A stretch of 64,000 nt of DNA from Bordetella parapertussis (GCA_943331295.2 CALQLA020000012.1:50306-114305), one strand, 5' to 3'. Positions 48,401 through 58,647 are shown, counted from the first letter of the stretch. Notes: generated by a model not told the origin, from the letters alone. Program-made: numbers and translations.

Positions 48401-48634
48401 CCCCCACGCTCGCTGCGCTCGCTGCCCCCCGAGGGGGAGCACGACTTCCCTTGGGACGGCCCGGCGGGAAGTCGACGGCCCCCACGCTCGCGCTGCTCGC
48501 TGCCCCCCGAGGGGGAGCACGACGTCCCTTGGGACGGCCCGGCGGGAAGTCGACGACCCCCACGCTCGCTGCGCTCGCTGCCCCCCGAGGGGGAGCATCA
48601 GCGCCCTTCGGGCGGCCGGGCGGGCGCTGAGCAC
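48401..48634. repeat. 78-bp tandem repeat, about three copies
   Basis: Units start at 48401, 48479 and 48557 (CCCCCACGCTCGC...CTCGCTGCCCCCCGAGGGGG...). The first two are nearly identical and the third diverges in its last 25 bases. Each contains a CCCCCC-GA-GGGGG hairpin. An inverted single copy is at 57527-57602. The array fills the gap between glutathione peroxidase and the first peptide-binding protein and could act as a terminator or dispersed element. Confidence 0.9.
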
Positions 48635-48636
48635 CG

Positions 48637-50427
48637 ATGCGGCGGGCGGCGATCGTCGCCGTCGTGCTGTCGCTTGCGACAGCGGGGCTCGCGCACGCGG
48701 CCGATCCGGGCAAGGTGCTGCGCGTCGCCTTCCTGTCGGCCGAGACGGGATTCGACCCGCAGGCGGCCGGCGACCTCTATTCGAACTACGTCACGCGCGC
48801 GATCTTCGACCCGCCCTACACGTACGACTATCTCGCGCGGCCGTACCGGATCGTGCCGAACACCGCCGAGGCGCTGCCGGAGATCTCCGCCGACGGGCTC
48901 ACGTGGACGCTTAAGATCCGGCCGGGCATCTACTTCGCCGACGACCCGGTGTTCAAGGGCGTGCGGCGCGAGCTGACCGCGGCCGACTACGTGTACTCGT
49001 GGAAGCGGGTGCTCGACCCGAAGATGCGCGCGCCGGCGCTGCAGCAGTTCGACGGCAAGTTCGCCGGCGCCGAGGCGCTGCTCGCCACGGCGAAGGCGAC
49101 CGGGTCGCTCGACTACGACGCGCCGTTCGAGGGCCTGCAGGCGCTCGACCGGTACACGCTGCGCATCCGCCTCGCGGCGCCGTCCTACGACCTCCTGGCC
49201 GACCTCACGGCGTCGCCGTCCGGTGCGGTCGCCCGCGAGGTGATCGAGGCCTACGGCGACGGCAACGGCTGGGCGATGGCCAACCCCGTCGGCACCGGGC
49301 CCTACCGGGTCAGGGAATGGAAGCGTGGCCAGAAGATCGTGCTGGAGGCGAACCCGGGATTCCGGGAGATGACGTTCCCGACCAGCGCCGACCCCGCCGA
49401 CCTCGAGATCGTCGCCCGCCTCGGCGGCCGCAGGATCCCGTTCATCGGGCGCGTCGAGATCTCGATCATCGAGGAAAGCAACCCGCGCCTCCTCACCTTC
49501 GAGAAGGGCGGGCTCGACTACATCGCCGTCCCCTACGACCTCGTGGACAACGTGCTCGACCCCGGCAACACGCTGAAGCCGCGCTTCGCGCGTGCCGGCG
49601 TCCGCCTCGCGCGCGGCATCCTGCCGACGGTCGCGTACACGTACTTCAACATGGACGATCCCGTCGTCGGCGGCTACGCGAAGGAGAAGATCGCGCTGCG
49701 CCGGGCCGTCGGCATGGCCTTCAACACCGCCGAGGAGATCAAGGTGATCCGGCAGGGGCAGGCGGTGCCGGCGACGCAGCCGATTCCTCCCGGCGTCAAC
49801 GGCCACGATCCGAAGTTCGACGGCCACGTGAAATTCGACCCGGCCGGCGCGCGGGCGCTGCTCGACCGCTTCGGCTACAGGGACCGCGACGGCGACGGCT
49901 GGCGCGAGCTGCCCGATGGACGCCCGCTCGTGCTCCGGATATCCTCGACGATCGGCAGCATCGAACGGCAGACCGACGAGCTGTGGCAGCGCAGCCTCAA
50001 GGCGGTCGGCCTCCGCGTCGAGTTCAGCAAGCAGAAATTTCCGGACACGCTCAAGATGGCGCGCCAGGGACAGCTCCAGATGTGGGGCCTCGCGAACACC
50101 AACACCACGACCGAAGGCTACGGCTTCCTCGGTCTCCTCTACGGCCCCAACGCGGGCCTGTCGAACTTCGCCCGCTTCAACCTGCCGGAATTCAACGTGC
50201 GCTACGAGGCGTCGCGCCGGCTGCCGGACGGCCCGGCGCGGGCGAAGCTCTTCGGCGAGATGTCGGCGCTGGTGACGGCCTACGCGCCGTGGATGCTCGA
50301 CGTCTACCGGTACGAGAACGTCGTGATCTACCCGTGGGTGCAGGGCTACAAGCACAGTGGCCTCTACCAGCACCCGTGGCCCTACCTCGACATCGACGAC
50401 GCGAAGAAGCGCGTCGCGGTCCAATGA
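48637..50427 (+). CDS. ABC transporter substrate-binding protein, family 5 (paralogue 1)
   Basis: A 596-residue peptide/nickel-type (SBP_bac_5) receptor with signal peptide (MRRAAIVAVVLSLATAGLAHA). Family hallmarks include YTYDYLARPYRIVPNTAEALPEIS spread over residues 65-90 and NGWAMANPVGTGPYRV. It overlaps paralogue 2 by ATGA and is clearly its duplicate. No permease or ATPase genes of a Dpp/Opp system lie nearby in the window, so it must work with a distant transporter or in sensing. Confidence 0.92.
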   Translation: MRRAAIVAVVLSLATAGLAHAADPGKVLRVAFLSAETGFDPQAAGDLYSNYVTRAIFDPPYTYDYLARPYRIVPNTAEALPEISADGLTWTLKIRPGIYFADDPVFKGVRRELTAADYVYSWKRVLDPKMRAPALQQFDGKFAGAEALLATAKATGSLDYDAPFEGLQALDRYTLRIRLAAPSYDLLADLTASPSGAVAREVIEAYGDGNGWAMANPVGTGPYRVREWKRGQKIVLEANPGFREMTFPTSADPADLEIVARLGGRRIPFIGRVEISIIEESNPRLLTFEKGGLDYIAVPYDLVDNVLDPGNTLKPRFARAGVRLARGILPTVAYTYFNMDDPVVGGYAKEKIALRRAVGMAFNTAEEIKVIRQGQAVPATQPIPPGVNGHDPKFDGHVKFDPAGARALLDRFGYRDRDGDGWRELPDGRPLVLRISSTIGSIERQTDELWQRSLKAVGLRVEFSKQKFPDTLKMARQGQLQMWGLANTNTTTEGYGFLGLLYGPNAGLSNFARFNLPEFNVRYEASRRLPDGPARAKLFGEMSALVTAYAPWMLDVYRYENVVIYPWVQGYKHSGLYQHPWPYLDIDDAKKRVAVQ

Positions 50428-52274
50428 CGCGGGCCGCGCCGCACCCGACCCTGGACCGTCGCTGCGCGCGGCTTGCGGGCGCGTTCGTCGCCGCGGTCGC
50501 GCTGGCCGCCGCGCTGGGGGCCGTTCCCGCGGTGGGACAGCCGAAATGGGCCGACCCGGCGAAGACGCTCCGCGTCATGTTCCCGGTCGCCGAGACCGGG
50601 TTCGATCCGCAGGCGACGTCCGACTACTACTCGTCACACGTGCAGCGCGCGATCTTCGAGTCGCTGTACGTGTTCGACTATCTCGCCCGCCCGTACAGGA
50701 TGGTGCCCAATACTGCGGCGGCGATGCCCGAGATCTCGGCCGACGGCCGCACCTGGACGATGCGCGTGAAGCCCGGCATCCATTTCGCCGACGACCCCGT
50801 GTTCAAGGGCAAGCCGCGCGAGCTGGTCGCCGAGGACTACGTGTACGCGTGGAAGCGCCTGCTCGACCCGCGGCTGCGCGCGCCGTTCCTCTGGTACCTG
50901 GACGGCAAGGTGGCCGGCGCGGAGGCCGTGCTGGCGAAGGCGAAGGAGGCGGGGCGGCTCGACTACGACGCGCCGATCGAAGGCCTGCGCGCGCTCGACC
51001 GCTACACAATCCAGCTCACGCTGAAGGAGCCCGACTACGTGATGCTGGGCTACCTGTCGCAGGCGCCGATGGCCGCCGTCGCGCGGGAGGTGATCGAGGC
51101 CTATGCCGACGGCACCGGCTGGGCGATGGCCAATCCCGTCGGCACCGGCGCCTACCGCCTCGCGCAATGGCGGCGCGGGCAGAAGATCGTGCTCGAGGCC
51201 AATCCCGGCTACCGCGAGGAATACTTTCCCACGGGCGGCGACGCCGCCGACCGCGAACTCGTCGCCTCGATGAAGGGCAAGCGGCTGCCGCAGGCCGGCC
51301 GCGTCGAGATCGCGATCATCGAGGAGTCGAACCCGCAGCTCCTCGCGTTCGACAGCGGCGAGCTCGACTACGCCAACGTGCCGGCCGACCTCGTCCCGCG
51401 CGTGCTCGAGCCCGGGCCGAAGCTGAAGCCCGCGTACACCGCGAAGAAGGTGCGGCTCGAGCGCGTGATGCAGCCGGCGCTGTCGTACTGCTACTTCAAC
51501 ATGGACGATCCGGTCGTCGGCGGCTACACGCCGGACAGGATCGCGCTGCGCCGCGCCATCCTGATGGGCTTCAACGTGCCCGACCTCATCAACGTCTGGT
51601 ACCAGGGGCAGGCGGTGCGCGCGACGCAGCCGATTCCGCCGGTCGTCGCGGGCCACAGCGCCGGCTTCGACGTCAACGTCAAGTACGACCCGGCGACCGC
51701 GAAGGCGCTGCTCGACCGCTTCGGCTACAAGGACCGCGACGGCGACGGCTGGCGCGACCTGCCCGACGGCAAGCCCCTCGTGCTGTCGATGGGCAGCTCG
51801 ACGTCCGGCCGCGACCGCGAGCGCGACGAGCTGTGGATCAAGAGCATGACGGCGATCGGCGTCCGGATCGAGTTCATCAAGCAGAAGTGGCCCGATCTCC
51901 TCAAGATGGGCCGGGCCGGCAAGCTGCAGATGTGGCCCGTGGGCTGGATCACCACCTACGGCGAGGGCGACGCGTTCATGCAGCTCCTCTACAGCCACAA
52001 CATCGGGCAGTCGAACTATGCGCGGTTCGTCAACGCCGAGTACGACGAGCTCTACCGGCAGTCGAAGCGCATTCCCGACGGTCCCGAGCGCAGCGCGCTG
52101 TACCGGAAGATGGCAACGATCGTCGCCGCCTACAACCCGTGGGACTTGGGCGTGTACCGCTACGAGAACACGCTCGTGTACCCGTGGGTGAAGGGCTACC
52201 GGAAGCACGTCTACAACGAGCATCCGTGGAAGTACCTCGACGTCGACACGACGGCGCAGAAGACGTCCCGCTGA
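50424..52274 (+). CDS. ABC transporter substrate-binding protein, family 5 (paralogue 2)
   Basis: A 616-residue receptor colinear with the preceding gene along its whole length (shared SADG.TWT, FADDPVFKG, AMANPVGTG, YFNMDDPVVGGY, KDRDGDGWR blocks). Its N-terminus is longer, with a signal segment near residues 15-38. ATG at 50424 overlaps the first gene's stop. The pair arose by tandem duplication and has diverged, perhaps to different peptides. Confidence 0.92.
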   Translation: MTRAAPHPTLDRRCARLAGAFVAAVALAAALGAVPAVGQPKWADPAKTLRVMFPVAETGFDPQATSDYYSSHVQRAIFESLYVFDYLARPYRMVPNTAAAMPEISADGRTWTMRVKPGIHFADDPVFKGKPRELVAEDYVYAWKRLLDPRLRAPFLWYLDGKVAGAEAVLAKAKEAGRLDYDAPIEGLRALDRYTIQLTLKEPDYVMLGYLSQAPMAAVAREVIEAYADGTGWAMANPVGTGAYRLAQWRRGQKIVLEANPGYREEYFPTGGDAADRELVASMKGKRLPQAGRVEIAIIEESNPQLLAFDSGELDYANVPADLVPRVLEPGPKLKPAYTAKKVRLERVMQPALSYCYFNMDDPVVGGYTPDRIALRRAILMGFNVPDLINVWYQGQAVRATQPIPPVVAGHSAGFDVNVKYDPATAKALLDRFGYKDRDGDGWRDLPDGKPLVLSMGSSTSGRDRERDELWIKSMTAIGVRIEFIKQKWPDLLKMGRAGKLQMWPVGWITTYGEGDAFMQLLYSHNIGQSNYARFVNAEYDELYRQSKRIPDGPERSALYRKMATIVAAYNPWDLGVYRYENTLVYPWVKGYRKHVYNEHPWKYLDVDTTAQKTSR

Positions 52275-52311
52275 CGTGCGCCGGCGCGCGCGCCGCGCGT
52301 TGCGCCGATTC

Positions 52312-52977
52312 ATGTCGAACATTCGCAGGATACTCGGCCGCCGCTTCGGCGGACTCTGGCGCCGGCCCGCCTTCGTGCGGCTCTGGCTGTCGCTCTCGAT
52401 CACGTCGTTCGGCGCGCAGGTCACGAACCTCGCGCTGCCGCTGACGGCCGCCGTGCTGATCCTGTTCGCCACCCGCGACCTCGACCTGTCGCCGGGCGCG
52501 ATCGGGCTCGCCTACGCGTTCGGCGGCTTCGGCTGCGTGCTCGCCGCGTCGTTCGCGCAGCGGCTGCCGGCCCGGCTCGGCATCGGCCCGGTGATCGTGC
52601 ACGGGTTGATCCTCACCGCGCCCGGATGGCAGGCGTTCGGCCTGGTCGCCGGTCCCCCGTGGATGGCCACGCTGGCGCTCGGCGGCGCGATGCTCGTGTT
52701 CGATTTCGGCGCCGTCCTCTACGGGATCAACTACCTGGCGCTGCGCCAGGCGATCACGCCGGACCGGCTGCTCGGCCGGATGACGGCGACGATGCGCTTC
52801 CTGACGGTGGCCGCGGCGCCGCTGGGCTCCCTCGCGGGTGGCGCGCTGGCGACGGTGATCGGGCTGCGGGCGACGCTGCTGACCGTCGGCGCGCTGGGGC
52901 TGGTGCTGTCGGTCGCCGCCGTGCTGTGGTTGCCGGTGCGGCGCCACCGGACGTTGCCGGTGGTGGCGCCGGAGTAG
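52312..52977 (+). pseudogene. Shortened MFS transporter (internal deletion)
   Basis: About 221 residues. The first 40 match TM1 of an EntS-like MFS exporter (RLWLSLSITSFGAQVTNLAL), but the protein then continues straight into the C-terminal half: TM7-8-like segments, then LRQAITPDRLLGRMTATMRF, which normally lies between TM10 and TM11. TM2-TM6 are missing, so about 170 residues are lost in frame. Probably non-functional as a transporter, though a half-size membrane protein is possible. A GTG at 52276 is an alternative start, almost abutting the receptor gene. Confidence 0.7.
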
Positions 52978-53043
52978 GCAGGAGGGGCGCGCCCACCGCG
53001 CCGGCGGGCGGGCGGGGGCGGCGGGCAGTCGGTTTCCGCTAGA

Positions 53044-54201
53044 ATGAACGGCTTGCCGCCATCCCTGCGCTTTGCGATGAAGGATCACCCGGACCCGACC
53101 GAAGCCGCCGTGCCGCCGTCCCCGCGCGCGCTGCTGGCGGAGCGCGCGGTCGCGGAACGGAACGCCGTCACCTCCGCGCTCCTCAACGCGACGTCGCGCC
53201 TCGTCGCGCAGACCGAGCCCATGGCCGTGATCCGCTGCGTGTGCGAAAGCCTGGTCGCCGCGACTCCGCACATCCGGCTCGCGTGGGCGTGGTACGGCGA
53301 TCCGCAGACGAACAGGATCCGCCCGATGGTGAGCGTCGGCCCGGCGCGCGCGTACGCCGACGCGCTGGTGATCGAGAAGAACCTGCTGACGCGCTTCGGC
53401 CCGGCCTTCCGCGCACTCTCGAGCAGCCTGCCCGACGCGACGACGGTGTCGCGCTTTTCGTTCTACAGCCCGTGGCGCGCCGCAAGCCGCCGCTACGGGT
53501 TCGAGATCGCGGTCGCGTTCCCGCTGCGCGTTCCCGACGACCGGCACCGCGGGCTGCTCGTGTTCTACGCCGACGACGCCGACTACTTCCGGTCGATCGG
53601 CATCGCGCCGTTCCGCGCGTTCGCGCTGCTCGCCGAGACGGCGCTCGCGCAGGCCGACGCCCGCACCGTGCTGCGGCGGCAGGCAACGGAGGATGCGCTG
53701 ACCGGGTTGCCCAATCGCTATCGCCTGCGCGAGGAACTCGAACGCGTGCATGCCGTGGCGGCGCGGCATGGCCGGGCGTATTCGCTGGTGATGTTCGACC
53801 TCGACCGGTTCAAGGAGATCAACGACCGGCACGGGCACGACGCCGGCGACCGCGTCCTCGTTGCCGCCGCTGACGCGACAAGTTCCACGATCCGCGGCGG
53901 CGACATCGCCTGCCGCTGGGGCGGCGACGAGTTCCTCGTGCTGCTGCCGGAGACCGGGCTCGCCGCCGCCGCCGCGCTCGCCGAGCGACTGTGCCAGGAG
54001 GTCTCGTCCGCGCAGGTCGAGGTCGACGGCGCCACGCTCAACATCCGCGCGAGCTTCGGCGTGGCGTCCTATCCCGCGTCGGCGGGGACGCCGCACGCAT
54101 TGCTGCTTGCCGCCGATCGCGCGCTGTACCAGGCGAAGCGCGAGGGCGGCAACCGCGTGGCGACCGAAGCGGCCTCCCCGCCCGCCGTACAGGAGTCCTG
54201 A
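53044..54201 (+). CDS. GAF-GGDEF diguanylate cyclase
   Basis: 385 residues: an N-terminal GAF-like sensor (about 40-205) and a GGDEF domain (210-375). The active site is intact (RWGGDEF, 291-297) and the inhibitory I-site RxxD is at 284-287, so c-di-GMP synthesis with product feedback is expected. No membrane segment, so cytosolic. Start is uncertain: 53044 or 53077, both with weak ribosome sites. Confidence 0.93.
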   Translation: MNGLPPSLRFAMKDHPDPTEAAVPPSPRALLAERAVAERNAVTSALLNATSRLVAQTEPMAVIRCVCESLVAATPHIRLAWAWYGDPQTNRIRPMVSVGPARAYADALVIEKNLLTRFGPAFRALSSSLPDATTVSRFSFYSPWRAASRRYGFEIAVAFPLRVPDDRHRGLLVFYADDADYFRSIGIAPFRAFALLAETALAQADARTVLRRQATEDALTGLPNRYRLREELERVHAVAARHGRAYSLVMFDLDRFKEINDRHGHDAGDRVLVAAADATSSTIRGGDIACRWGGDEFLVLLPETGLAAAAALAERLCQEVSSAQVEVDGATLNIRASFGVASYPASAGTPHALLLAADRALYQAKREGGNRVATEAASPPAVQES

Positions 54202-54244
54202 AGCCGCCGCCCCGCGGCCGCGGTGAAGCGGCCGCTCCGCGGCA

Positions 54245-55555
54245 TCAGGACAGCGCTCGGGAGAGCGCCGTCTCGAGCCGGGAAAGGCCCTCGAGGATCT
54301 CGTCGAGGCTGATGACGAGCGACGGCGCGATGCGCACGACGTCGGGCCCGGCCATCAGCACCAGCAGGCCGCAGTTGCCGGCGGCGGTCAGCACCGACAT
54401 CGCCTTGCCCTTCCACGGCGCGTCCAGCTCGCAGCCGATCCACACGCCCTCGCCGCGCAGGTCGGAGAAGACGCGCCGGCGCTGGTTGATCGCCTTCAGG
54501 CCTTCCATGAACAGCGAGTGGCGCGCCTTGACGCCGTCCAGTACCTCGGTGGTGTTGATCACGTCGAAGACCGCGCCGGCGACGGCGCAGGCCAGCGGGT
54601 TGCCGCCGTAGGTGGTGCCGTGCACGCCCGGGGAAAACGCGCCGGCGACCTTCGCGGTCGTCAGCATCGCGCCGATCGGAAAGCCGCCGCCCAGGCCCTT
54701 GGCGCTGGTCAGGATGTCGGGGACCACGCCTTTCTGCATGTAGGAGAAGAGCGCGCCGGTGCGGCCCATGCCGCTCTGGATCTCGTCGAAGATCAGCAGC
54801 GCGTCGTGGGCGTCGCACAGCCGGCGGGCCGCCTGCAGGAACTCGGGCGTGCCGGGGATCATCCCGCCTTCGCCCTGCATCGGCTCGAGGATCACCGCGC
54901 AGACGTCGCTGCCGCCTTCCTCCGCGAACGCCGCCTCGAGCCCGGCGATGTCGTTGTACGGGATGTGGGTGAAGCCGGTGGGATTGGGGCCGAAGCCGGC
55001 CGCGTACTTCGCCTGCCCGCCCGCGGTCACGGTGAACAGCGTGCGGCCGTGGAACGAATTGAGCGTCGAGATCACCCGCATCTTCTCGGGGCCGAAGTGG
55101 TCGTGCGCGTAGCGGCGCGCGAGCTTCAGCGCCGCCTCGTTCGCCTCGGCGCCCGAGTTGCTGAAGAACACGCGCTCGGCGAACGTGCTGTCGGTGAGCC
55201 GCTTCGCGAGCCGCAACGCGGGCTCGTTGGTGAACCAGTTCGACACGTGCCAGATCGTGTTCGCCTGCTCGGTCAGCGCCTTCACCATCGCCGGGTGGCA
55301 GTGGCCGAGCGCGGTGACGGCGACGCCGGCCGCGAAGTCGATGTACATGCGCCCCGCCTGGTCCCAGACGCGCGAGCCCTCGCCCCGGACCGGGATGAAT
55401 GGCGCCGGCGCGAAGCACGGCACCATCACCTCGTCGAACGTCGCGCGCGTGACCGGCAGCGTGGCCGCGGCGGTGCCGGTCGCGCCGTCGCGTCGCGCGA
55501 CCGCGGTCTCGTCGGGCGGCGTGGCGGCGGCGGCAGGCGTGGCGGCAGGTTTCAT
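54245..55555 (-). CDS. Class III aminotransferase, acetylornithine/succinylornithine type (ArgD/AstC)
   Basis: A 436-residue PLP enzyme closely patterned on AstC/Arg[62 protein letters not shown] and the PLP lysine in SAKGLGGG. It moves the amino group of N-acyl-ornithine (or 4-aminobutyrate-like donors) to 2-oxoglutarate, in arginine synthesis or degradation. The first 33 residues are an Ala/Thr-rich extension, so the true start may be later. It follows ridA by 57 bases. Confidence 0.9.
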   Translation of the reverse strand: MKPAATPAAAATPPDETAVARRDGATGTAAATLPVTRATFDEVMVPCFAPAPFIPVRGEGSRVWDQAGRMYIDFAAGVAVTALGHCHPAMVKALTEQANTIWHVSNWFTNEPALRLAKRLTDSTFAERVFFSNSGAEANEAALKLARRYAHDHFGPEKMRVISTLNSFHGRTLFTVTAGGQAKYAAGFGPNPTGFTHIPYNDIAGLEAAFAEEGGSDVCAVILEPMQGEGGMIPGTPEFLQAARRLCDAHDALLIFDEIQSGMGRTGALFSYMQKGVVPDILTSAKGLGGGFPIGAMLTTAKVAGAFSPGVHGTTYGGNPLACAVAGAVFDVINTTEVLDGVKARHSLFMEGLKAINQRRRVFSDLRGEGVWIGCELDAPWKGKAMSVLTAAGNCGLLVLMAGPDVVRIAPSLVISLDEILEGLSRLETALSRALS

Positions 55556-55612
55556 CGGCGTGTGCGAGACCGTAAGGGGGAACGAAGCGATGAGGGCTGA
55601 CCCGCGGCGGCG

Positions 55613-55975
55613 TCAGGCCTTCGGAATGGCGGCGACGACCTGGATCTCGACGCGGTACTCGGGGCCGGCGAGCTTCGCCTCGACCGTGGCGCGCGCCGGC
55701 GTGTGCCCGGCGACGACCCAGGTTTCCCAGACCGCGTTGAGGGCGGGAAAGTCCTTCATGTCGGGCAGGAAGATCGTGGCCGACAGGATCTGCGTCTTGT
55801 CCGAGCCGGCCTCGGCCAGCAGCGCGTCGATCTGGGCGAGCACCTGCTTCGCCTGGCCGGTGATGTCGGCCGTCGGATCGGCGGCGACCTGGCCCGCGAG
55901 GTACGCGGTGCCCGACGCGCGGTTGATCACGAGTTCGGACAGGCGCTTGCCGACGTGCCGGCGTTCGAGGGTCAT
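55613..55975 (-). CDS. RidA/YjgF-family protein
   Basis: A 120-residue trimeric imine/enamine deaminase-fold protein. The active Arg is in TPARATVEA. AAAGGA precedes the start and TACAAT (56022-56017) may be its -10. Upstream of a PLP aminotransferase it may clear reactive enamines. Some members of this subgroup lack deaminase activity. Confidence 0.9.
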   Translation of the reverse strand: MTLERRHVGKRLSELVINRASGTAYLAGQVAADPTADITGQAKQVLAQIDALLAEAGSDKTQILSATIFLPDMKDFPALNAVWETWVVAGHTPARATVEAKLAGPEYRVEIQVVAAIPKA

Positions 55976-56083
55976 GATGCTATCCTTTGCGGGAGACGGT
56001 TGGGGAGTGAACTTCCATTGTAGACGAAACGGGAAGGCGCTTATCCGCCCGCCGCCACCCGCTGGCTTCCCGTCGCCCCGGTC

Positions 56084-56464
56084 ATGACCTCACGCCTCGC
56101 CCTCGCCGTCGCCGCGCTCTTCCTGTTCGCCGGGGTCGGCGCCGGCGCGTTCGGCGCGCATGCGCTGAAGTCGCGGCTCGACCCGGAGATGATGGCCGTC
56201 TATCACACGGCCGTGCAGTACCACTTCTGGCACGCGCTCGGGCTCCTGGCCGTCGGCATCCTGCTCGCCCAGAAGCCCGACAGCGGCGCGCTGGCGGTGG
56301 GCGCGTGGCTGCTGGCCGCGGGGATCGTGCTCTTTTCCGGCAGCCTGTACGCGCTGGCGCTGACGGGCGTGCGCGCGATCGGCGCGATCACGCCGGTCGG
56401 CGGCGTCGTGTTCCTGGCGGCGTGGTTGGCCGTCGCCTGGGGCGTCCTGCGCAACCCGGGCTAG
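56084..56464 (+). CDS. DUF423 small membrane protein
   Basis: 126 residues with four membrane helices: AGVGAGAFGAHALKSRL at the start, YHFWHALGLL, and TPVGGVVFLAAW near the end, as in YgdD/TMEM256 proteins. Function unknown. Convergent with the Bug receptor gene and divergent from ridA. Confidence 0.92.
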   Translation: MTSRLALAVAALFLFAGVGAGAFGAHALKSRLDPEMMAVYHTAVQYHFWHALGLLAVGILLAQKPDSGALAVGAWLLAAGIVLFSGSLYALALTGVRAIGAITPVGGVVFLAAWLAVAWGVLRNPG

Positions 56465-56484
56465 GGCACGACGAGACGGGCGGC

Positions 56485-57456
56485 TCAATCCACCTTCGCG
56501 CCGGACTCCTTCACCACCTTCGCCCACTTCGCGGTCTCGGCCGCGATGTGCTTCGCGAAATCCTCGGGCGTGCCGCCGGCGGCGTTCGCGCCGAGCGCCA
56601 GCATCTTCTCCTTCGCCTCGGGCGTGTCGAGCCACTTCGCGATCTCGGCGTTGAGTTTCGCGATGATCGCCGGCGGCGTGCCGGCCGGCGCCAGCACGCC
56701 GAACCACGACGACGCCTCGAAGCCCGGCAGGCCGGATTCGGCGATCGTCGGCACGTCGGGCAGCGCCGGCGCGCGCGTGGCCGAAGTCACGCCCAGCGCG
56801 CGCAGCTTGCCGGCCTTGATGTGCGGCAGCGACGGCGGCAGGTTGTCGAACATCAGCTGCACCTGGCCGCCCAGCAGGTCCTGCAACGCCGGGGAGCTGC
56901 CCTTGTAGGGGACGTGCGTCATCTGCACGCCGGCCATCACCTTGAACAGTTCGCCGGCGAGATGGATCGACGTGCCGCTGCCCGACGACGCGAAGTTGAG
57001 CTTGCCCGGGTTGGCCTTCGCATAGGCGATCAGCTCCTGCACCGAATTGACCGGCAGGCCCGGGTTGACGACGAGCACGTTCGGCACGCCGGCCACCAGG
57101 ATCACCGGGGCGAAGTCCCTGACGTGGTCGTACGGCATCTTCGAGTAAAGGCTCGCGTTGATCGCGTGCGTGCCGACGGTGCCCATTTCGAGCGTGTAGC
57201 CGTCGGGCGCCGCTTTCGCGACCAGCTCCGAGCCGATGTTGCCGCCCGCCCCGGGTCGGTTGTCGACGATGACCGACTGGCCCCAGGCGTCGGTGAGCTT
57301 CTGCGCGACGGCCCGCGCGAGGATGTCGGTCGCGCCGCCCGGCGGGAAGGGCACGACGAGGCGGATCGGCTTCACCGGGTAGGCCTGGGCCCAGGCGCCC
57401 CCCGCGACCACCGCCAGCAGCAGGCCGAGCGCCCAGCGTTTCAGGATGACGGACAT
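56485..57456 (-). CDS. Bug/TctC-family periplasmic receptor 1
   Basis: A 323-residue Bug receptor with signal peptide ([16 protein letters not shown]) and the family blocks [29 protein letters not shown] and [15 protein letters not shown]. These receptors bind carboxylic acids for tripartite tricarboxylate carriers; no TctAB is in the window, as is usual for the many orphan Bugs of Burkholderiales. It is a paralogue of the next gene, separated by a GC-rich repeat. Confidence 0.94.
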   Translation of the reverse strand: MSVILKRWALGLLLAVVAGGAWAQAYPVKPIRLVVPFPPGGATDILARAVAQKLTDAWGQSVIVDNRPGAGGNIGSELVAKAAPDGYTLEMGTVGTHAINASLYSKMPYDHVRDFAPVILVAGVPNVLVVNPGLPVNSVQELIAYAKANPGKLNFASSGSGTSIHLAGELFKVMAGVQMTHVPYKGSSPALQDLLGGQVQLMFDNLPPSLPHIKAGKLRALGVTSATRAPALPDVPTIAESGLPGFEASSWFGVLAPAGTPPAIIAKLNAEIAKWLDTPEAKEKMLALGANAAGGTPEDFAKHIAAETAKWAKVVKESGAKVD

Positions 57457-57526
57457 CGGTTCCTCCTCGTGACTTTCGTTATGGTTGTGGGATGGCGCGC
57501 GCGGTGCGCTCAGCGCCCGCCGGCGG

Positions 57527-57602
57527 TCGACTTCCCGCCGGGCCGTCCCAAGGGAAGTCGTGCTCCCCCTCGGGGGGCAGCGAGCTTGGCGAGCGTGGGG
57601 GC
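57527..57602. repeat. Inverted single copy of the 78-bp repeat
   Basis: The minus strand reads CCCCCACGCTCGCC...GCTGCCCCCCGAGGGGG..., the same unit as the array at 48401-48634. It lies between the two Bug genes, both read leftwards, so its hairpin could separate their transcripts. Confidence 0.85.
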
Positions 57603-57609
57603 CGTCACT

Positions 57610-58629
57610 TCAGTCGACCTTCGCGCCCGAGGCCTTGACGATGCGCGCGTACTTCGTGTTCTCGGCCTGGATGAACGCGGCGAATTCGGCGGGCGTGTCC
57701 GGCGCGGGCTCCGCCCCCAGCGCGGTCATCCGCTCGCGCATCTCGGGCGAGTTGAGGATCTTCACCACGTCGGCGTTCCACTTGGCGATCACCTCCTTCG
57801 GCGTGCCGGCCGGCGCCATCAGGCCGAACCACGTCGAGATGTCGAAGCCGGGGATTCCTGCCTCCGCCATCGTCGGCAGCTCGGGGGCGAGCTTCGAGCG
57901 CTGCGCCGTGGTGACCGCCAGCGCGCGCAGCTTGCCGGCCTTGACCTGGGGCGTGGCGTTGGCGAGGTTGTCGAACATGAACTGGACGTCGCCGGCCAGG
58001 AGCGCCTGCGTGGCCGGCGCGCCGCCCTTGTACGGAATGTGGACGATGTCGGTGCCGGTGTCGACCTTGAACAGCTCGCCCGCGAGGTGCCCCGCGCTGC
58101 CGTTGCTGCCGGAGCCGAACGACAGCTTGCCCGGATTCGCCTTCGCGTACGCGACCAGTTCCTTGACCGAGTTGACCGGCAGCGACGCGTTGACGACCAG
58201 CACGTTCGGCGTGGTGGCGAGCAGCGTGATCGGCGCGAAATCGCGGATCGCGTCGTAGGGCATCTTCGCGTACAGGCTGGGGTTCACCGCGTGCGTCGAC
58301 AGTGCGCCCATCACGATCGTGTAGCCGTCGGGCGGCGACTTGGCGACGGCGTCGGCGCCGATGTTGCCGCCCGCGCCGGGCTTGTTCTCGACCACCACCG
58401 ACACGCCCCAGGCGTCCGTCAGCTTCTGCGCGATCAGCCGGCCGGTGGCGTCGAGCGGCCCGCCCGGCGGGAACGGCACGACGAGTTTCACGGGGCGGGA
58501 GGGAAACGCGTCGGCCGCGGCGGCGACGCCGGCAACGCCCGCGACGGCTGCCGCCAGCGCGGCGCAAAGCAGCCTCCGCCATGAACTCCGGTTCACGATT
58601 CGCGACGCTGCGGGTGGACGGGTGCTCAT
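57610..58629 (-). CDS. Bug/TctC-family periplasmic receptor 2
   Basis: A 339-residue paralogue of receptor 1: [51 protein letters not shown]. The signal sequence is near residues 18-40. A run of eleven G/C bases lies 19-29 bases upstream of the ATG. No membrane partners nearby. Ligand unknown; the family takes dicarboxylates, aromatic acids and amino acids. Confidence 0.93.
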   Translation of the reverse strand: MSTRPPAASRIVNRSSWRRLLCAALAAAVAGVAGVAAAADAFPSRPVKLVVPFPPGGPLDATGRLIAQKLTDAWGVSVVVENKPGAGGNIGADAVAKSPPDGYTIVMGALSTHAVNPSLYAKMPYDAIRDFAPITLLATTPNVLVVNASLPVNSVKELVAYAKANPGKLSFGSGSNGSAGHLAGELFKVDTGTDIVHIPYKGGAPATQALLAGDVQFMFDNLANATPQVKAGKLRALAVTTAQRSKLAPELPTMAEAGIPGFDISTWFGLMAPAGTPKEVIAKWNADVVKILNSPEMRERMTALGAEPAPDTPAEFAAFIQAENTKYARIVKASGAKVD

Positions 58630-58647
58630 GCGGAGGCTCCGGGGCGT

